A DNA stretch of 64,000 bases from Mesomycoplasma ovipneumoniae ATCC 29419 (GTDB lineage Bacteria > Bacillota_I > Bacilli_A > Mycoplasmatales > Metamycoplasmataceae): NCBI RefSeq assembly GCF_028885435.1, contig NZ_CP118522.1, positions 620,001-684,000 of the forward strand. The letters are read 5' to 3'. The position numbers and the translations under genes were made by a program. Below are positions 1 to 10,300 of the stretch, one piece after another; within the stretch, counting starts at the first letter, position 1, and the number at the start of each line of letters is the position of its first letter. Below the pieces are notes generated by a model. The model made no database searches and was not told the DNA's origin. It saw only the letters and a program-made list of their open reading frames with translations.

Positions 1-1
1 T

Positions 2-235
2 GAAATTAGTCAAAATTCAGATTTAGAAATATTTAATTCAAAAATTTGAACTTCTGAAGTAGCACTTGAAAAAATTGGCAAACAAATCAAGCTAATTCTT
101 GAAGTTTGCAAAAATATCCAACAAGACGAGTCAAATTTTGAAATTCAACATTTAATTTTCCCATTAATTGATGAACTTGTTCTTTACTATCATAAAGAAC
201 TTTGAATAATTCATGCACAAAAATCAAATAATTAA
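2..235 (+). CDS. C-terminal end of an unrecognised protein (partial)
   Basis: An open frame enters from the left edge and ends at TAA 233-235; about 77 residues are visible, with TGA read as Trp (for example in the run KELWIIH near the end). It is a charged, probably helical tail (motifs EKIGKQIKLILE and LIDELVLYYHKEL) with no domain I recognise. It overlaps the start of the downstream rluD-like gene by 23 bases, so the two are probably co-transcribed and translationally coupled. Function unknown; the gene body lies outside the window. Confidence 0.6.
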
Positions 236-1127
236 TCTTATTTATGATTCAGAACCGATAAGAATTGATATTTTAGTTGCTAAATTAACTAATTCTTCAC
301 GGGCTATTGCTCAAAATTTAATTTCAAATAAAAAAGTTTTAATTAATAATGTTCTAACTTCTAAAAAAAATTTACTTGTAAAATCTGGTCAAAGTATTAT
401 GATCATAAATGATTATACAAGTCCAGAACCATCATTAAAAGCTGCTAAAATTGATTTTGAAATTATTTTTGAAGATGAAGATATTCTTTTAATCAATAAA
501 CCAAAAAATTTAGTTGTTCATCCTGGTGTTGGCAATTGAGACGGAACACTAGTAAATGGGGTTATTAATTTTTTAAAAAATAATCTCAGTGATCTTGATA
601 AAGTTCGACCAGGAATTATCCATCGACTTGATAAGGATACAAGTGGTCTTATTTTAGTAGCTAAAAATGCAAAATCACATTCATATTTTGCCGATCAATT
701 GGCAAAAAGAGAAATTCAAAGATTTTATAAAGCAATAGTAGTTGGAAAAATACCTCATAAATTTATTAAAATAAATTTGCCAATTGCTCGTGATTCTAAA
801 AATCCCTTAAAAAAGACAGTTAGTTATTTTAATTCCAAACAAGCAATAACTAATGTTGAATTAATTAAACATTTTGTTTACAAAAACCAAAATTTTAGCC
901 TAATAAAATGCCAACTTGAGACTGGTAGAACTCACCAAATTCGCTTACATCTTGCTCATATAGGTTTTCCAGTTTATGGTGATCCAATTTATGGGACCAA
1001 AGTTGATAATTTAGGTCAAAGATTGCATGCTTACAAATTAATTTTTAAACATATTGACGGAAAAGAACTTGAATTTAGCACTGATCTACCAAAGGAATTT
1101 ATGATCGCCTTTAATGAAAAAATCTAA
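213..1127 (+). CDS. rluD: RluD-family 23S rRNA pseudouridine synthase
   Basis: This 304-residue protein should convert specific uridines of 23S rRNA to pseudouridine. The N-terminus (about residues 15-75) looks like an S4 RNA-binding domain (SSRAIAQNLISNKKVLIN). The catalytic core carries the family signature HRLDKDTSGL at residues 137-146, with Asp140 as the expected catalytic aspartate, and later the ETGRTHQIRLHL segment that is typical of the RluA/RluC/RluD group. The length fits the family. One internal TGA (codon near 537) is read as Trp (GNWDGT). The ATG at 213 overlaps the preceding gene by 23 bases. Family assignment is secure; whether it is RluD or the RluC-like member cannot be decided from sequence alone. 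Confidence 0.92.
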
Positions 1128-1154
1128 AATTTTATTGTCTTAGAGTATTTCATT

Positions 1155-1211
1155 AAAAAAGAAACAAAGAAAAAAATTTGAAAGCAAAAATTTACTATAT
1201 AATAAGGATAT
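1155..1211. repeat. 57-bp direct repeat, copy 1 (orphan promoter)
   Basis: This A-rich 57-bp stretch, ending in a TATAAT box and AAGGATAT, recurs at 1905-1961 with a single mismatch (g/a). The two copies lie directly outside the inverted ends of the repeat element between them, so they look like a long target-site duplication. The box here no longer faces a gene. Confidence 0.85.
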
Positions 1212-1904
1212 CACTAGTTCCCCAGTTTGATGAGATAATCTTAAAAAGTGCCCGGTTTTTGGGCACTTTTTTACCTTTTTTGGCAAACCCAGAAAAAATA
1301 ACTATCAAAGCAAAAAAACTAAATTTTAAATCTACCACTCATGAATCCAAAATCTACTTATTAATAAAATAAGGCAAACTAAAAAAGGCTAAATTTTAAC
1401 TTAAAAAGCAAAATTATGAAATTTTTAAACTACCTTTTTTAGTTTAAAACACTGATAAAAATCATAAAAAAATACAACTGCTATCTAAACTCAATGAAAA
1501 TAGAAAACTCATTTTTATTTACATTGAGCCTAAAAAAATATATGAAGTTTTGAAAGAACAATAATTAAAAGCCTTAAATTTGAAGATTTCTAAACGGTTA
1601 AATTTAAGGCATTGCATCATATTTAAAAATATGACAGAAAAGTCACGCTGTCTGATTTTTTTACGACAAAAACATAACTAAATCCCCCTTAATTCTAAAA
1701 TCCAAATTTATTAATTATTCTTAGTGTGTGTAATTATAACAGAAATTTTTTTTAGACCAAGCATTTTTTTTTTTTTTTGCTAAGCTTATTTTAAAATAGT
1801 AAAAATTAAAATTTTAGTCTCAAAAATCACGGATTTACGGGTATTTTTGCATATTCATATTCACTAAAAAGTGAATTTTTGCCATCAAACTGACAAACTC
1901 GGGA
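1212..1904 (-). mobile_element. Dispersed intergenic element, full copy R1
   Basis: Full copy of the repeat family described in the findings, about 690 bp, read on the minus strand. The left inverted end is at 1881-1903 and the right end at 1214-1241; they match imperfectly over about 22 bases (core GAGTTTnCCAGTTTGAT). Inside, in minus-strand order: promoter -10 TATAAT at 1733-1738, a strong ribosome site AAGGGGG, a four-codon frame at 1661-1675 (M-F-L-S-stop), hairpin segments, and a terminator-like stem (AGTGCCC...GGGCACT followed by T) at about 1243-1272. It has no transposase, so any movement would need a transposase from elsewhere. It is flanked by the 57-bp duplication. Confidence 0.8.
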
Positions 1905-1961
1905 AAAAAAGAAACAAAGAAAAAAATTTGAAAACAAAAATTTACTATATAATAAGGATAT
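1905..1961. promoter_or_regulatory. 57-bp direct repeat, copy 2, with promoter of the next gene
   Basis: Second copy of the 57-bp direct repeat. Its TATAAT box (in ACTATATAATAAGG, near 1948-1955) lies about 45 bases upstream of the ATG at 1998, the right place for that gene's promoter. The insertion therefore duplicated the promoter rather than separating it from the gene. Confidence 0.65.
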
Positions 1962-1997
1962 AGTAAATTTTTTTACTTCAAAGAAATGGGGTGATTT

Positions 1998-3014
1998 ATG
2001 AAAATAAATAACAAAAATATTAAAAAAATTATTGGTCTAAGTCCATTAACCAATTTAACATTTGCTAGCTTGTTAATTAGTGTTCCAGTAATTTCAGTTA
2101 TTTCCCAGAAAAATTGGCATCAAAAAGATTCAACAAGTCTAGTTTATAATGAAGAATTTAACAACTTTTTAGATTTAGAAGCTAATAACGTTATTAGCCA
2201 ATTAGAGCAAAATTCTAGCGTTAATTTTTTAAATGTTCAAGATGTTGACCAGGAAGCACGAAAAATTGGCAATCTTGGTAGATTTAAAAAAGATTTCAAT
2301 AATTTTATTAATAAAGTAAAAGCGAATCCAAGGGCAAATCTTGAAAAACTTGCAAAAGACACTTTAGCTACAAAAGGCATTAATTATGACCAATTAAAAA
2401 AACAATATCAACACAAAGTCAAAATGCCAGCAGTAACATTTTCATACAAATACAAACCACAAAACCGTTGATCTATGGGTAATGTTCCATTCCCTTGAGA
2501 TCCTAGAAAAATAAGCTTTCGCAGAGTTCCAGCCTCCGGAGTTCCACAAAACAATGATACTTATAATAGATATTCAGCCGGAGTATGAAGGTCACATGTA
2601 AAAACTGCTTCATTTGCAGCAATAAATTTTGGACTTGCTGTGGCTTATGGTTTTGCTCTTAATTTTGTTGCTGCTGTTTCAGCTGGTGCGGCAGGCTCAA
2701 TGCTTAGTTATCTTTCAGCAAAATACAAAGAACTTTATGATCAACTACAAAAAGCTCCTTTTGATATTAGCGATAAAATCAAAGGACAAATGGCGAGCCA
2801 TGCAAATGCAATTGGTATTGCAGGAAGCGTTAACAAATGACTTCGAGGAGTTTTAACTCTTGCAAATAGTGTTAGAAAAATACAAACAACTGTTAGACCA
2901 GCATTATTAGCTTCAAGTGTTCTTTCAAATGCTGGCGCTATTATTTCATTAATCGATTTAACTCAAGGACTCATTAGCGAACTTATAGACCGTCTAGTGA
3001 TTATTGATAATTAA
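1998..3014 (+). CDS. Unrecognised exported or membrane-associated protein
   Basis: A 338-residue protein, continuous through TGA-Trp codons (for example NRWSMGN, FPWDP, VWRSH). The N-terminus is basic, then hydrophobic (residues about 14-37), and looks like an uncleaved signal or anchor; there is no lipobox cysteine. The middle is hydrophilic with a predicted coiled region (residues 75-150). The C-terminal half holds a Gly/Ala-rich hydrophobic stretch (LAVAYGFALNFVAAVSAGAAG, about residues 214-235) and a second one near the end. The start ATG follows AATGGGGTGATTT, a weak ribosome site. I recognise no family. The amphipathic Ala/Gly-rich segment recalls membrane-inserting proteins, but that is only a resemblance. 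A strong terminator follows. Confidence 0.75.
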
Positions 3015-3057
3015 TTTGAAATTTTTAGAAAATAGTAGGTAAAAAATCTATTTAAAC

Positions 3058-3094
3058 AAAAAAAGCCACTTATTTATTTAAGTGGCTTTTTTTG
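3058..3094 (+). terminator. Intrinsic terminator
   Basis: A near-perfect stem (AAAGCCACTTA / TAAGTGGCTTT) followed by a T run, about 45 bases after the stop of the 1998-3014 gene. The flanking A and T tracts could also end the tRNA transcripts arriving on the minus strand. Confidence 0.85.
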
Positions 3095-3118
3095 AGCTTA
3101 AAAAATTAATTTATTATA

Positions 3119-3203
3119 TGGTGCTCTCGACAAGACTTGAACTTGCACCCGTTTCCGGATTAGAACCTCAATCTAACGTGTATACCAATTTCACCACGAG
3201 AGC
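3119..3203 (-). tRNA. tRNA-Leu (anticodon GAG)
   Basis: Reads on the minus strand as an 85-nt class II tRNA: acceptor stem GCTCTCG/CGAGAGC, D arm with TTGGTA, anticodon stem TTAGA/TCTAA around loop TTGAGGT (anticodon GAG), long variable arm, T arm with GTTCAAGTC, and an encoded CCA end. It decodes CUU/CUC leucine codons. It follows tRNA-Ser by 5 bases in the same transcript. Confidence 0.95.
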
Positions 3204-3208
3204 TTATA

Positions 3209-3301
3209 TGGCGGATCAGACAGGATTTGAACCTGCGCGGGTTTTTTTGAACCCCTAATACGTTTCCAACATATCCTCTTAAGCCTCTTGAGTACTGATC
3301 C
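3209..3301 (-). tRNA. tRNA-Ser (anticodon GGA)
   Basis: Reads on the minus strand as a 93-nt class II tRNA: acceptor GGATCAG/CTGATCC, anticodon stem ATATG/CGTAT around loop TTGGAAA (anticodon GGA), a long variable arm (GGGTT...AACCC), T arm GGTTCAAATCC and an encoded CCA. It decodes UCU/UCC. It is the first gene of the two-tRNA unit. Confidence 0.95.
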
Positions 3302-3547
3302 AAAGTAACATAAGATTTACACTATAATTATACAACAAAAAAGGATTACTATTAATTTAGATTCAAATTTTTAAACTTCTAAATTAAAGGAAATGAAAGT
3401 TCAAAAGAACGGCTCCTAAGAATAAATGATTAGCAAAGGGTTAAGTTTTGAATGAACAATATATCTAAAAATTCATTAATGATTTTTTGTTATTCATGAT
3501 AATTATAACACAAAAAAAATTTTTAGTAAAAAATTTTTGAAATATAA
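3302..3547. other. Intergenic region with a second minus-strand promoter
   Basis: No gene recognised. Besides the tRNA promoter, a second minus-strand TATAAT (about 3500-3510, in TGTTATAATTATC) could start a longer leader running into the tRNAs; a ten-codon frame (MNNKKSLMNF) follows it. Nothing else conserved was seen. Confidence 0.35.
3327..3332 (-). promoter_or_regulatory. -10 box of the tRNA unit
   Basis: Perfect TATAAT on the minus strand, 26 bases before the tRNA-Ser 5' end. No clear -35 box is visible. Confidence 0.6.
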
Positions 3548-4000
3548 CCATTACGAAAGAAAAATCTACTTAACAGTCAAATAAAGCAAACTAAAAAAGC
3601 TAAAATTTTAGCCTAAAAAACAAAATTATAAAATTTCTAAACTACTTTTTTAGTTCAAAACACTGATAAAAATCATAAAAAATACAACTGCTATTTAAAC
3701 TCAATTTAAATAGAAAACTCGTTTTTATTTGTAGCGAGCCTAAAAAAACATATGAAGTTTTGAAAGAGCCATAACCAAAAGCCATAAATTTATAGATTTC
3801 TAAATGGTTAAATTTATGGCAATCCATCATATTTAAAAACATAATGGAAAATTCGCAATATCTGATTTTCTTAGACAAAAAACATAACCAATTCCCCCTT
3901 AATTCAATATCAAAATTTATTAATTATTCTTAGTGAATCTAATTGTAACATAAATTTTTTTTAGACCAAGCATTTTTTTTTTTTTTTTTGTAAAAGGTTG
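3548..4000 (-). mobile_element. Dispersed intergenic element, truncated copy R2
   Basis: Clear homology to the body of the repeat family on the minus strand: TTGG...TATAAT promoter near 3950-3970, AAGGGGG ribosome site, four-codon frame at 3871-3885 (M-F-F-V-stop), and the hairpin GCCATAAATTTA/TAAATTTATGGC at about 3780-3820. Both inverted ends are missing. The hairpin differs from other copies at paired positions (T-A changed to A-T), which argues for a conserved RNA fold. A longer frame of about 78 codons that starts at TTG here is not preserved in the other copies. Confidence 0.75.
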
Positions 4001-4206
4001 ATTTTAATGTATTATGCAATATTTTAAAACATAGTTCAAAATTTGCTTATTTGATTTTTTTAGGCAAAAAACATATTTAATCCCTCCTTAATTCTAATGT
4101 CAAAATTTATTAATTATTCTTAGTTGAGGTGATTATAACATATTTTTTTCTTAGACCAAGCATTTTACGCTAATTTCACGGTTTGATAAGATAATCTATT
4201 GAAAGG
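4001..4206 (-). mobile_element. Dispersed intergenic element, fragment R3 with a detached right end
   Basis: Contains only the promoter (TTGGTC and TATAAT, near 4125-4165), the ribosome site AAGGAGGG, the four-codon frame 4060-4074 (M-F-F-A-stop) and a diverged first hairpin; the rest is lost at the junction with R2. Immediately outside, at about 4178-4205, lies a sequence like the right inverted end of the family (TTTGATAAGATAATCT). The area looks like nested or recombined copies. Confidence 0.6.
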
Positions 4207-4251
4207 TATTATTGAACTTTATAAAAACGAAGATAATTTTAAAATTAATTT

Positions 4252-4281
4252 AAAAGAACAGCATGTCTGCTGTTCTTTTTT
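4252..4281. terminator. Intrinsic terminator, usable from both sides
   Basis: Stem AAGAACAGCA/TGCTGTTCTT with T runs on both strands, 22 bases beyond the stop of the giant minus-strand gene. It probably ends that transcript. Confidence 0.75.
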
Positions 4282-4302
4282 CTTTTGTTTATATTATTAA
4301 AA

Positions 4303-7300
4303 TTATTCAGGTAATTCAGGTGGTTTGAATGGACCTAACATTGCATAGTAATTAATTGGGTCGTATAATAGAGGTTCGCCATTAGGACCAGTAATGGAGA
4401 TTATTCAAGAAGATTTATGATCTTCGTTTGAAAAAGAATAAGAAATAGTTGTTTGGTTAGGAAAATCTCAGTTGAAATCGTGTTTTCTTAGAGTTGGGTT
4501 GGTAACATGACCCTGTTTATTATCAACAGAGAGGATTTTTCAACTATAGCCGGGGGTGTATTTTGTAAATTTATCACCGGTTACTATCTGTAACCAATTT
4601 TGGTTACTTTGACCTAGTCGTGGTATTGCTCTATTTAAATAGAAAATGCTATTAAGAACCGAATCATTTGTTGTTCATTCAACCGAAGGTGCTGATCAAA
4701 ATACTTTCGAAATGTTTTTTGGGAACTTATTGATTCGAGGAATTAAATGAATATTATTAGGTTGAGGTCCTCAATTCGGTTTCCAAAGAGTATGAAAATT
4801 AACTCCGGATCCTACTATCGATAAAGCATCATGAGGGGCAGCGGTTCTTGCATAAGGCATTATATGACCTGGGGTAGCATAAGGCGAATTAAGAACAAAA
4901 GAATAAGTTGAAGCCGGACTAGTTATATCTGGGTTTTTGAATTGCAGTGATATTGGTAAATTAACAACTTTACCAGCTGGATATCAAAGTGGTTTAGCAT
5001 TTCTAAACTTTGCAGGGAGACTAAAAGTTCCTAAATCAGTATTAATTCTTCAATAAAGAGTCACATATTTTATTCCAAAGCCGACATCAGTTTTTGTTCT
5101 AATTGCAACTGGCTCTTCAGGAACTTCAATATCTTGGACGGGTCCTCCAGCATCCCATCTTGGGTTATTAAAAATTTGACTATCAGGGACACCAATTTGC
5201 TTACTACTAATTGAGCTAGTAGGTTGTTTATTAATAACAACTTTTAGTCAATCCTGTTCATCATAAGGTGTTAAATGCGGGAATTCGCCAAAAGGATTGT
5301 AATCTTTTCCAGTTTTTTGAATCAAATCAAGCGGGTCATAAATTGAATAACTAAAGCCAATTAGTCCTGGATTCATATAGTCAACATTAGTTGGGGTAAC
5401 AATCGCCGCACTTGATTGAAGTCTAAATGTTATTGACTGGGATTTAGGCTGACCACCCTGACCAGTTTGAGTACTTTGAGTACCATTACCGCTACCTTTG
5501 GTTTGATCTTGTTTGCTAGGATCAATTTGATAGTTATTTATATCCTTCATTGTGACTTTAATTTGAGCACCAACAATTGATTTTAAAGTTTTTGGCTGAA
5601 GTTTAAATGTTGCCGTTACTCTTTGAGGATCTCATTTTAAGTCTGATAAGACAACATCATTATTAAAATGACCTTTTGGTTGTTGAATGTAGTTGGTTAC
5701 CCTACTTAAGTCCTTTTTAACTGGTTGTTGGTTTAGAACATTGAGATTTTGATGAGTTCTATGAGGTATCAATTCAACTTCAAGATTTTGTTTGAGCCAA
5801 TCCATAGTTATTGCAGTTCCGGCTTGTTCGTTAAATCGAACATAGACTTGCTCACCTTCATAATAATCATATCTAAGTGGGTGAGATCAAGCTGACTCCA
5901 GACTAACAGGTACATTAAGCGGAGCAAAATAAATTGTATCTTGTTTACCGCTACTTCCACTTCCATTATTTTTAACCGGCAAGCCTTCAACATCTTTAAG
6001 ATATTTTAGCAGTTGCTCACTATGTTCAAAGTTTTCAATTTTATGACTATCTTTAATTGTTTGATCATAAGGAATAATTTCGGTTACCTTATAAATTGCT
6101 CCTGGTTCAAGATTTGGAATATTAAAAGTTAAAGTTCGAGTTTCTGGATCAATTAAAACTGGATTTGAATTTGAATCAATTGTTAAATCATTACCAATAG
6201 GAGGAAAGACTTTTTTATATGATACTATAAAAGGAACATCAGCAATCGAATCAGCTTGTTTTTGATCTTTTAGTTTTACACTAAGATTTACAGTTGTGGT
6301 TGAAATTGGTTTAAGTTCCAATGCACCAATATCAGCTAAATTTAATTTTTTAGCTGTTGTTCGAAACTCTTGTAAATCTTTTTTTGCCCCTGAGGCAATT
6401 TCGGGAGCAAATGCAACAGTTAAATCTTGACTGAGTTGGTTTTGGGAGGTGGTAGTTCCGGCAGCACCTCCAGCTCCAGCAGTACCTTTTTCTAGTTTTA
6501 GAGTTATATCATTATACTCAGTAAATTGTTCAAGACCCTCAACTTTAAAGGTGATTTTATTATCATCAGGAGGGTTAGAAGTTTCTTTACGTCCCTCTTT
6601 GGTACTGCTATTAGTTGTACCAGTTCCGGCGGGTTGTTGCTGTGGTTGAGCTGGCTGTGTAGGATTTTTCTCAGTAACAGTGAATTTAGGACTAAAGCCA
6701 GCATCTTGGAGGTCTTTAGTTCAACCTTCAAGTTCGATTGTAGCATCATTATCATTAATTTGTGTTTTAACAATATTTGTTATTAAAGGTTGAGTAATAA
6801 AATCAAGAATAACTTGGTTATTTCCTTGCCCTTGCCCGGCTGAAGAAGAACTAGCAGAACTTGAAGTACTTGAAGTACTTGAAGTACTTGAAGTACTTGA
6901 ACCAACAGTGCCAAAACTTCAACCTTGAGTTAAATTAGGATTTTGAGCTTTTTGAGACTCATCGACTTTAAGATTGACAGTTTTTGATGTCAAGGCATTA
7001 ATTTTGTATTTTCTTCCAGGCTCGAGGATATTTAAGAATCTAAAGGTAGCTTGTAGTTTATCTTGTCCACTGGTATTTGAATTAGTAATAGTAGTTGTAG
7101 CACCAATTGATTGAGACTGATCATCACCTTTTTCAAGATACAAGGTAACAAGATCGTCTTTTAAGAAAGCATCATTTTGGTCAAATTCTAGCGTAATTGT
7201 TGCTGAATCGGTTGTTACGTCTTTAATTTCGGTTTTAATTAATTTAGTGTTTTCAGCTGTTGAGTAAAACTTACGTTGTAATGCACTTTCGTTACTAATT

Positions 7301-10300
7301 GGGGTGTCAAAGGTGATAGGGGTTCCAGATCCTATTGATTTATCTTTAATTGACTTAATAATATATTGTTTTGCTTTTTTAAGACCTTGATTAACGACAA
7401 ATTGAACACTTGAAACTTTTTGACCACCAGATTGACTTAGCCTTTGTGTAGTAGATACTTTTTTATCAGTATCTCTTCAACTAGTTGGAATATATTTATT
7501 TCCGAATTGTTCATCAATTTGTGCTTCTAGTTCCAAAGTCTTATTATTTAGCTCACCGTTATTGTTGTAAAATTCAACATCAACATTAGTTTGGCCTTCT
7601 GAGACAGTCTCATATTTAATTGCCTTAATTGCATTTTTAGTTTTTAAGTCAATTCTTGCATTAGCAGGCGGAGTTACTTTTAATTTTTGTGGTAAACGAA
7701 CAGCATATTGATTCTGAACACCTTCTTTTAGGTTAAATATATAATTTCTAATTGTATATTTATCTCCTGGAATAAGACCTTTGGCCTCAAGAACAATTTG
7801 CCTTTTATTACCAAGTCTAGAACCAGTTTGAGGTGCACTTGATTCTTCTATTTGTTTTGATTCAGTATAAAAAACTCTTCCTTCAACTGATTCAAGCTCT
7901 AGTTGAATATTATATTTATCTCTTAAAAAGGTTCAATCGCCATTGTCAAGTTCAATTTGGAAATAACCGCTTGTAAGTTCTGGAGTGTTTCTTCTTTGGC
8001 GGTTTACAGTTATATTTGAACCTCTTGTCGTTGAACTTGTTACACTTCTAATTGTTGTTGTTTCAACTGTTGTATTGACAATTGTCTGTCATTTTTCTGC
8101 CTCAGATGTTTCTACTCTTTTGTCAAGAGGTTGCAATTTTTCTTTGTCAATATAAAGACTTAATGGTGTAGTAGCTTGGCCTTTAGCCACAAGACTAATT
8201 TCTTCAATTAAGTATCAATTACCTTTTTGAAGCCCACCTAGTTCAAATTCTAAAAAGGTAATTCCGAAATTTTCTTCACTTTCTTGTTGGGTTTGAACTG
8301 CTGCACTTGGTTGTCTTTGAGGCACTCTAACTGTGACTGAATCAATATTTTCGGTTGAAGATGGATCAGTAGCACTAGCCGTTGTTGGATCTCACCAACC
8401 ATATTTAAAGTTATTTCTACGAAGCTTTTTATATTTAATAATAGCTCTATGATTGCTAAAGTCTAATTTTTGTGAGTTTTCAACAGCTAAATTTAGTTTA
8501 ATACTTGTTTCACTAGGAACATAAGTCATTTTTGTAATCAGTGGGGCAGTATTAAAACTAAATGAAGACTGGACACTTGGTTGAGAAGAAAAATTAACAG
8601 CAACTGGGGCATTAGGATCAGGAACAATAATTTTAATTTGTTGGGCTTCATCTTCAAGACCAATTATTGTATATTGTGCTCCTGCATCTAAATTATCAAG
8701 ATCAAATTCATAATAATAATGAGCACGGTCAGGTTGATTGTTTAGTCAACCTTGGGTATTGTTGCCTTGAGTTTGTACTAACCTTGACTGAACAGAAGTT
8801 GTTGTTGTATTAGAAATTCCTTGTTTTGAAGATCTATAAACTAATTTTAGTCTTGTTGATTTTTCTTCAAGTGGTTTGTCTTGACTTGCGAAAAATACTC
8901 TAACTTTTGCTTTTTGCCAAGGCTTACCGTTTCGCCCCTTATCTAATTGATAAGTAATTCCTAAGGCTGTTGCAGATTCAAAAGTTGTTTTAAATTGTTT
9001 TTCTTGGCCTGGAGTTTGTTGACCTGAATCCTGCTGAGCATTTTCTTGGATTTTTTGGTCGTCAAATTCAATATTTTGCTGATTTTGGAATTGAGTCTGA
9101 GCACCGCCAAGGGTTGCTGGATTTTGATTTTGGGCTTGATCAAAAACTAATGAAGCAATACTATAGTCAGTATTTTTGTCAAGACCTTTTAATTGGAAGA
9201 CAACTTTTGAAGTTTTTTCAATTTCATCAGCAATAATTGTGCCTTCTACTTCCATTGTTTGGTTAGTATTATATGTAAAAGTTCCTTTTACAGCCTTACC
9301 AATAAATGAACCATTTGGATCTTCAATTACTAATTCAATTGTTGCACTTGTTTCTGAAATTGCTTTTTTACGGATTGCAATTATTTTTGTATTTGTATAA
9401 AAACTACGTTTTGCAATAGTAACTGATTCTTTAATTGCAATTGGTGGAACTTCAAGACCTGACAACAAAGGAGAAGCTTTTAAATCTTCGTTAAGAAAAT
9501 CAAGTGATTCAACAACATATTTTCCTGGTTCATTAATATTATTAATTGTTACTTCAACAGTGGGTTCTGAACCGGTTGTATTTAGTGTTGAATTAAAACT
9601 GTTTTTGTCAATTTCAACACTTTGACCTAAACCTTTTGGACTTTTATAGTTGACTTTAATTTTTTGGTGTGTTTCAAGAAAGGCTTTGAATTTTGGATCA
9701 AATTTAATTGTTAGTTTTGCATTATTTTGATTAAAATCAGGTTGAATTTCAATTGACTTAACATCTACTTTTGCAGGGTAAGTTAAAAATGCCCGTTTTT
9801 CTTCAGCTTGAGGTGAGAAATTAAAGAGTCCTGAGTTTTGATCACCATCAGTTTCGGTCTTAGTAGTTAAAACACTATCTAATTGATTATTTGTGTCATA
9901 AGCAATTTTTGTTATGTAATATTGAGCAAAAGGATCAAGACCACTAAGAGTAAATTTGAATGTTGTGCTGTCTTGAATTGACTCGTCTCCTGACTTTTTA
10001 GCTTGCCTGCTTGTTGCAGAAGTGTTTTGTAGTGTTGCTAATACTTCTTGGATTGTGTCTTTTGCCTCATTACCATCAACAACTTTTTTAAACTGAATTT
10101 TTGCTTTTATTGATTGACCGGCTTGAGTTTGTTTAAATACATCCCCTGTATCTTTAAGATTTAAAATAAAATCATAATTTTCAGGGTTTGTATCATTACG
10201 GAACTGTAAAATTGAATTAACAATTGGTAAGGTAGCAAACTTTTTGTTGTCCTCGGTTACTTTTGTATCAAAAACAAAATTTAATGCTTTAGCTGAAGTT

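Noticed and set aside
1178..1372. 64-codon frame overlapping the 57-bp repeat and the right end of R1
   Set aside because: It spans an element boundary and the terminator-like stem; there is no ribosome site and no match to other copies.
3642..3878. 78-codon frame on the minus strand inside repeat copy R2 (and a similar 75-codon frame at 44530-44757 in R6)
   Set aside because: The frame is broken by insertions and deletions in the other copies, and the two frames lie on opposite strands of the family. Only the four-codon frame, promoter and hairpins are kept in all copies.
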